Assembly (NCBI RefSeq): GCF_000686845.1
Contig: NZ_JMLS01000019.1
Coordinates: 1 to 64,000 of the forward strand
Origin: Paenibacillus sp. UNC451MF
Lineage (GTDB): Bacteria; Bacillota; Bacilli; Paenibacillales; NBRC-103111
Direction: 5' to 3'
Length of the DNA: 64,000 bases
The notes under the pieces: generated by a model
The model's input: only the letters and a program-made list of their open reading frames with translations
Database searches by the model: none
Told to the model about the DNA's origin: nothing
Made by a program: the position numbers and the translations under genes
Part shown: positions 61,407 through 64,000 of the stretch, one piece after another
Numbering within the stretch: position 1 is the first letter of the stretch
Layout: each line of letters begins with the position of its first letter

Positions 61407-61438
61407 TAAGAGCCACCCGCGAGGGTGGCTTCCTTTTT
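61407..61438. terminator. Intrinsic terminator after tatA
   Basis: AAGAGCCACCC and GGGTGGCTT pair around GCGA and are followed by CCTTTTTAT. The convergent adenosine deaminase gene ends immediately beyond it. Confidence 0.92.
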
Positions 61439-61439
61439 A

Positions 61440-62489
61440 TCACTTCAGATCGATACCCAGCTCTTTAAGCTGCAACCGAAACTCCTGCCTCAAAGCCAGC
61501 TTTTCTTCATCTTCCAAGAAAGAGGCTTCAACCCCATTCATGATCAACGCTGCGATCTCCTCCAAGCTGAAGCCGAATTTATCGACAATCATCTCGTATT
61601 CCTTCGTTATATTCGTTCCTGACACACTGGGATTATCCGTATTAATCGTAACCATAACCCCGCTATCGAAATATTCTCGAATCGGATAGGCATCCCAGCC
61701 GGATACCGCTTTGGTCTGAATGTTGCTCACAGGACACATTTCCAGAGGAACCTGACGCTTCCTTATCATATCAAAAATCGCTGGATTCTCTTTAAGTCTG
61801 ACCCCATGACCGATACGCACAGCACCAAGATGAGTTACAGCTTCGTACACATTATCAGCACCACCAGCTTCCCCAGCATGGATCGTTACAGGAATTCCTC
61901 TCGCCCGGGAGGCGGCGAACACATCGCGAAATAATTGCGGTGGGTATCCCGCCTCATCCCCCGCCAAATCTATCGCAGCAACCCCCTTACCGATAAACCG
62001 CCCTGCCGCCTCCACCACTTCCAAATTTTCTTCACTGGAATGGTTTCTCATGCAAATAGCAATCACCTTCGCCCTGACCCCGTACTCTTTCTCCCCACGA
62101 CGCAGACCATCAATCACGGAGCGAATAGCCGCCTCTGCCGTCAACCCTTTCCTGCGATGAAGCTGCGGAGCAAATCTCACCTCTACATACCGGCAGTTAT
62201 GCTCGGCTGAATGCTGTACAATTTCATACGCAACCCTCTCCAAAGCTTCCTCCGATTGAAGAAACGGTACCACAAAGTCAAATTTACTCAAATACTCCCT
62301 CAAACTCCCGCATTCTTCACTCACTTGAATATAGGGAAGCAAATCCTCCCCTTCGCTTATCGGAAGCTCCACTCCTTGATCCCTAGCCAAATCCGCAATC
62401 GTCTGCGCCCTTACACTTCCGTCCAAATGCACATGAAGATCCACCTTTGGCAGCTGTCGCAACAGCACCTCAACCCCTCTAATTGCCAT
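61440..62489 (-). CDS. add: Adenosine deaminase
   Basis: About 349 residues. Zinc and catalytic motifs: LPKVDLHVHLDGS near the N-terminus, IPVTIHAGEAGGADNV (zinc His and catalytic Glu), RIGHGVRL and MVTINTDNPSVSGT (zinc Asp). The protein converts adenosine to inosine in purine salvage. GAGGAG lies 9 bases before ATG 62489; a longer frame reaches 62528. Single gene; upstream is an AT-rich 200 bp. Confidence 0.93.
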   Translation of the reverse strand: MAIRGVEVLLRQLPKVDLHVHLDGSVRAQTIADLARDQGVELPISEGEDLLPYIQVSEECGSLREYLSKFDFVVPFLQSEEALERVAYEIVQHSAEHNCRYVEVRFAPQLHRRKGLTAEAAIRSVIDGLRRGEKEYGVRAKVIAICMRNHSSEENLEVVEAAGRFIGKGVAAIDLAGDEAGYPPQLFRDVFAASRARGIPVTIHAGEAGGADNVYEAVTHLGAVRIGHGVRLKENPAIFDMIRKRQVPLEMCPVSNIQTKAVSGWDAYPIREYFDSGVMVTINTDNPSVSGTNITKEYEMIVDKFGFSLEEIAALIMNGVEASFLEDEEKLALRQEFRLQLKELGIDLK

Positions 62490-62640
62490 ATCCAGCCACT
62501 CCTCTCCATCAGAAAGTATTATCCTCATTGCTTAATTTTGATTAACTTTAATCTAATGTGATTTGTATGTCAATATATATTACTCAAATTATGCTGTTTT
62601 GATTATTTTGTGTTATATTATTTGACATTAAAGCAACGCA

Positions 62641-62677
62641 AATTAGGACTTGCTCGATTTCTTCTACGAGCAAGCCC
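62641..62677 (-). terminator. Hairpin after the BASS transporter gene
   Basis: On the minus strand GGGCTTGCTCG and CGAGCAAGTCC pair around a 10-base loop, followed by the weak tract TAATTTGC. It lies 17 bp after the stop at 62694. Confidence 0.6.
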
Positions 62678-62693
62678 TTGCGGCAAGCGGGGA

Positions 62694-63617
62694 TTATTCC
62701 CTTTTGGAAAACCAAGTGGCCAGAACCGAGCCCGAAATATTATGCCAGACGCTGAATATCGCGCTCGGTACGGCAGCAATCGGGTTGAAATGTGCAGCAG
62801 CCAAAGCAGCACCTAGCCCCGAGTTTTGCATACCGGTCTCTAAGGTTACCGCTTTGCGCTTGGCAAGATTCATTCCGAACAACCTTGCAAAGCCGTAGCC
62901 TAATCCGAATCCAAGCAGATTGTGCAATATGACTACAACAAAAATAATCGGTCCAGTTTCTAATATTTTGGCCTTATTAACGGCTACCACGATTGCCACA
63001 ATAAGAACAATAGCGATAGTAGAGACAAGAGGAAGTGCTTTAACACTGGCATCTGCCGCTCTTCGGAATAAAGCCTTCACAATAAGCCCCAGCACGATGG
63101 GCACAATGACAACCTGAATAATGTCGACAAACAGCGATTTAGCGTTAATGTCCATCCATTTGTTCGCCAATAACGAGATGATCGCCGGTGTGGCCAATGG
63201 TGCTATAAGGGTAGAGACAGAAGCGATAGATACGCCAAGAGCCACATCCCCCTTTGCCAAGAAGGTCATCACATTCGACGCCGTTCCACTCGGGCAGCAT
63301 CCAACCAGAATCACGCCTACGGCAATATCAGGGGGAAGACGAAGCACATAGGCAAGCACGAAAGCCAGCAAGGGCATAATCAAATAGTGTCCAACGACCC
63401 CGATAGCCACTTCACCGGGACGGCGGAATACTTCCCGGAAGTCCGCAGAAGATAGCGTTAGTCCCATTCCGAACATGACGATCCCGAGCAGTAGCGAAAT
63501 ATCCCCCTTCATCCCTACAAAAGCCTGAGGAATGAAAAAGCCTAAACAAGCAAACAAAATAACCCATATCGAAAACGTGCCGCCGACAAATTTGCTGATT
63601 TTTTCTATCGCGTTCAT
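62694..63617 (-). CDS. Bile acid:sodium symporter (BASS) family transporter
   Basis: About 307 residues with some 9-10 helices. Conserved parts are ILVGCCPSGTASNVMTFLA (the Na-site crossover), ALGVSIASVSTLIAPL and the C-terminal ETGMQNSGLGAALAAAHF, characteristic of bacterial BASS members. These carry organic acids or vitamin precursors with sodium; bile salts are not implied. GAGGAG lies 9 bases before ATG 63617; GTG 63626 overlaps it. A terminator-like hairpin lies about 85 bp upstream. Confidence 0.9.
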   Translation of the reverse strand: MNAIEKISKFVGGTFSIWVILFACLGFFIPQAFVGMKGDISLLLGIVMFGMGLTLSSADFREVFRRPGEVAIGVVGHYLIMPLLAFVLAYVLRLPPDIAVGVILVGCCPSGTASNVMTFLAKGDVALGVSIASVSTLIAPLATPAIISLLANKWMDINAKSLFVDIIQVVIVPIVLGLIVKALFRRAADASVKALPLVSTIAIVLIVAIVVAVNKAKILETGPIIFVVVILHNLLGFGLGYGFARLFGMNLAKRKAVTLETGMQNSGLGAALAAAHFNPIAAVPSAIFSVWHNISGSVLATWFSKRE

Positions 63618-63702
63618 TGTGTTCACTCCTCTGACTATTTCTTACCACTGACGATCTTGGATACGATATAATCAGAATTCGCTTTTTTCTTCTTTCTTAG
63701 TC

Positions 63703-63735
63703 AAAAAAGCCCTCCGATGGCAATCATCGCAAGGG
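63703..63735 (-). terminator. Intrinsic terminator upstream of the BASS gene
   Basis: Minus strand GCCCT, GATG and their partners CATC, AGGGC form a stem with a small internal loop, followed by TTTTTT. It probably ends a transcript from the right, and could otherwise act as an attenuator. Confidence 0.65.
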
Positions 63736-63855
63736 CATGGGACGCTTCCTCAAATATTCCATTTAGAAAAACGGGCAGAATATATCTCCCAGCAAAGGAC
63801 ATAAACAAACTTTAGCCTTTTCTCACTTTAAGGAAGCAATTGTACTCCATTATCG

Positions 63856-63954
63856 TTAATCCATATAAGGGGCCAAAAATGCAGTCGCCTTGAATTCATA
63901 TCCTGCTGGATCGACACGATGAGCCAATCCATGACCTGTGGGCCTACAAGACAA
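63856..63954 (-). pseudogene. Short C-terminal-like frame, possibly a gene remnant
   Basis: A 32-codon frame, TTG-started at best, reads CRPTGHGLAHRVDPAGYEFK and ends FLAPYMD. It has the look of a real protein end, but no ribosome site, and a terminator hairpin (63953-63990) stands directly before it. It may be the tail of a gene lost by deletion. I do not recognise the family. Confidence 0.3.
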
Positions 63955-63990
63955 AAAAGCAAGAGAACGCGACGGTTCTCTTGCTTTTTT
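63953..63990. terminator. Bidirectional intrinsic terminator at the right edge
   Basis: AAAAAAGCAAGAGAAC and GGTTCTCTTGCTTTTTT pair perfectly around GCGAC, with T-runs on both strands. Its gene lies outside the window. Confidence 0.9.
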
Positions 63991-64000
63991 AACCCATCAT

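Overview
The window most likely comes from a Paenibacillus-type member of the Bacilli. Intrinsic terminators and strong GGAGG-type ribosome sites are everywhere. Protein families typical of that group are present: an SLH-domain surface protein, a PdaA-like deacetylase, a SleB-type spore-lytic hydrolase, an AraC regulator fused to a binding-protein domain, and SunS-like TPR glycosyltransferases. I see no rRNA, tRNA, CRISPR array, transposase or phage module.

Layout. 1-9106: a Ser/Thr-rich repeat protein followed by three tandem TPR glycosyltransferases (+), facing three further glycan genes (-); this looks like a glycosylation locus for a surface or spore protein. 9199-11027: a COG2509-type FAD dehydrogenase whose leader holds a guanine-type purine riboswitch. 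11398-12584: three small genes (membrane protein, YbaK-like deacylase, GNAT). 12687-16278: fixABCX electron-bifurcating operon plus an unlisted 49-residue gene. 16672-21485: glutamate dehydrogenase and a Cache/PAS histidine kinase with its response regulator. 21545-23914: LysR regulator divergent from a divergent-motif EPSP synthase. 24115-31931: surface and envelope genes (beta-propeller lipoprotein, SLH protein, two deacetylases, MFS, MGDG-synthase-like glycosyltransferase). 32304-37209: a Fur-boxed AraC/binding-protein regulator, a stalk-domain protein, and a CidAB/LrgAB pair with its LysR regulator. 37485-42819: GMC oxidoreductase, gluconate-dehydrogenase-type small subunit and aldehyde dehydrogenase flanked by two paralogous AraC regulators. 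42968-51788: catalase, an asymmetric ABC exporter, and a transglutaminase / alpha-E / ATP-grasp trio. 52020-53659: a TipA-like regulator split by an in-frame TAA, and a spore-type hydrolase. 53731-57599: YfcC carrier, M20 amidohydrolase, LysR. 58375-61402: a Tat cassette (tatC, TnrA-like regulator, Tat-exported flavin amine oxidase, exported RidA, tatA). 61440-63617: adenosine deaminase and a BASS-family transporter.

The most interesting items are these. (1) The Tat cassette, in which an exported amine/amino-acid oxidase is encoded with its own translocase, an exported imine deaminase and a perfect GlnR/TnrA box placed about 50 bp upstream of the predicted start site. (2) The guanine-type riboswitch, whose terminator uses the aptamer's own 3' strands, so it should switch its gene ON with ligand. 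(3) A dispersed structured repeat, with three copies at 16410, 23973 and 27115, whose long stem is kept by compensatory changes. (4) The split TipA regulator. (5) The repeat-protein glycosylation locus.

All calls rest on reading motifs, spacing and frames by eye. No database search was possible, so family names are recognition-based, and start codons were chosen from visible ribosome sites.
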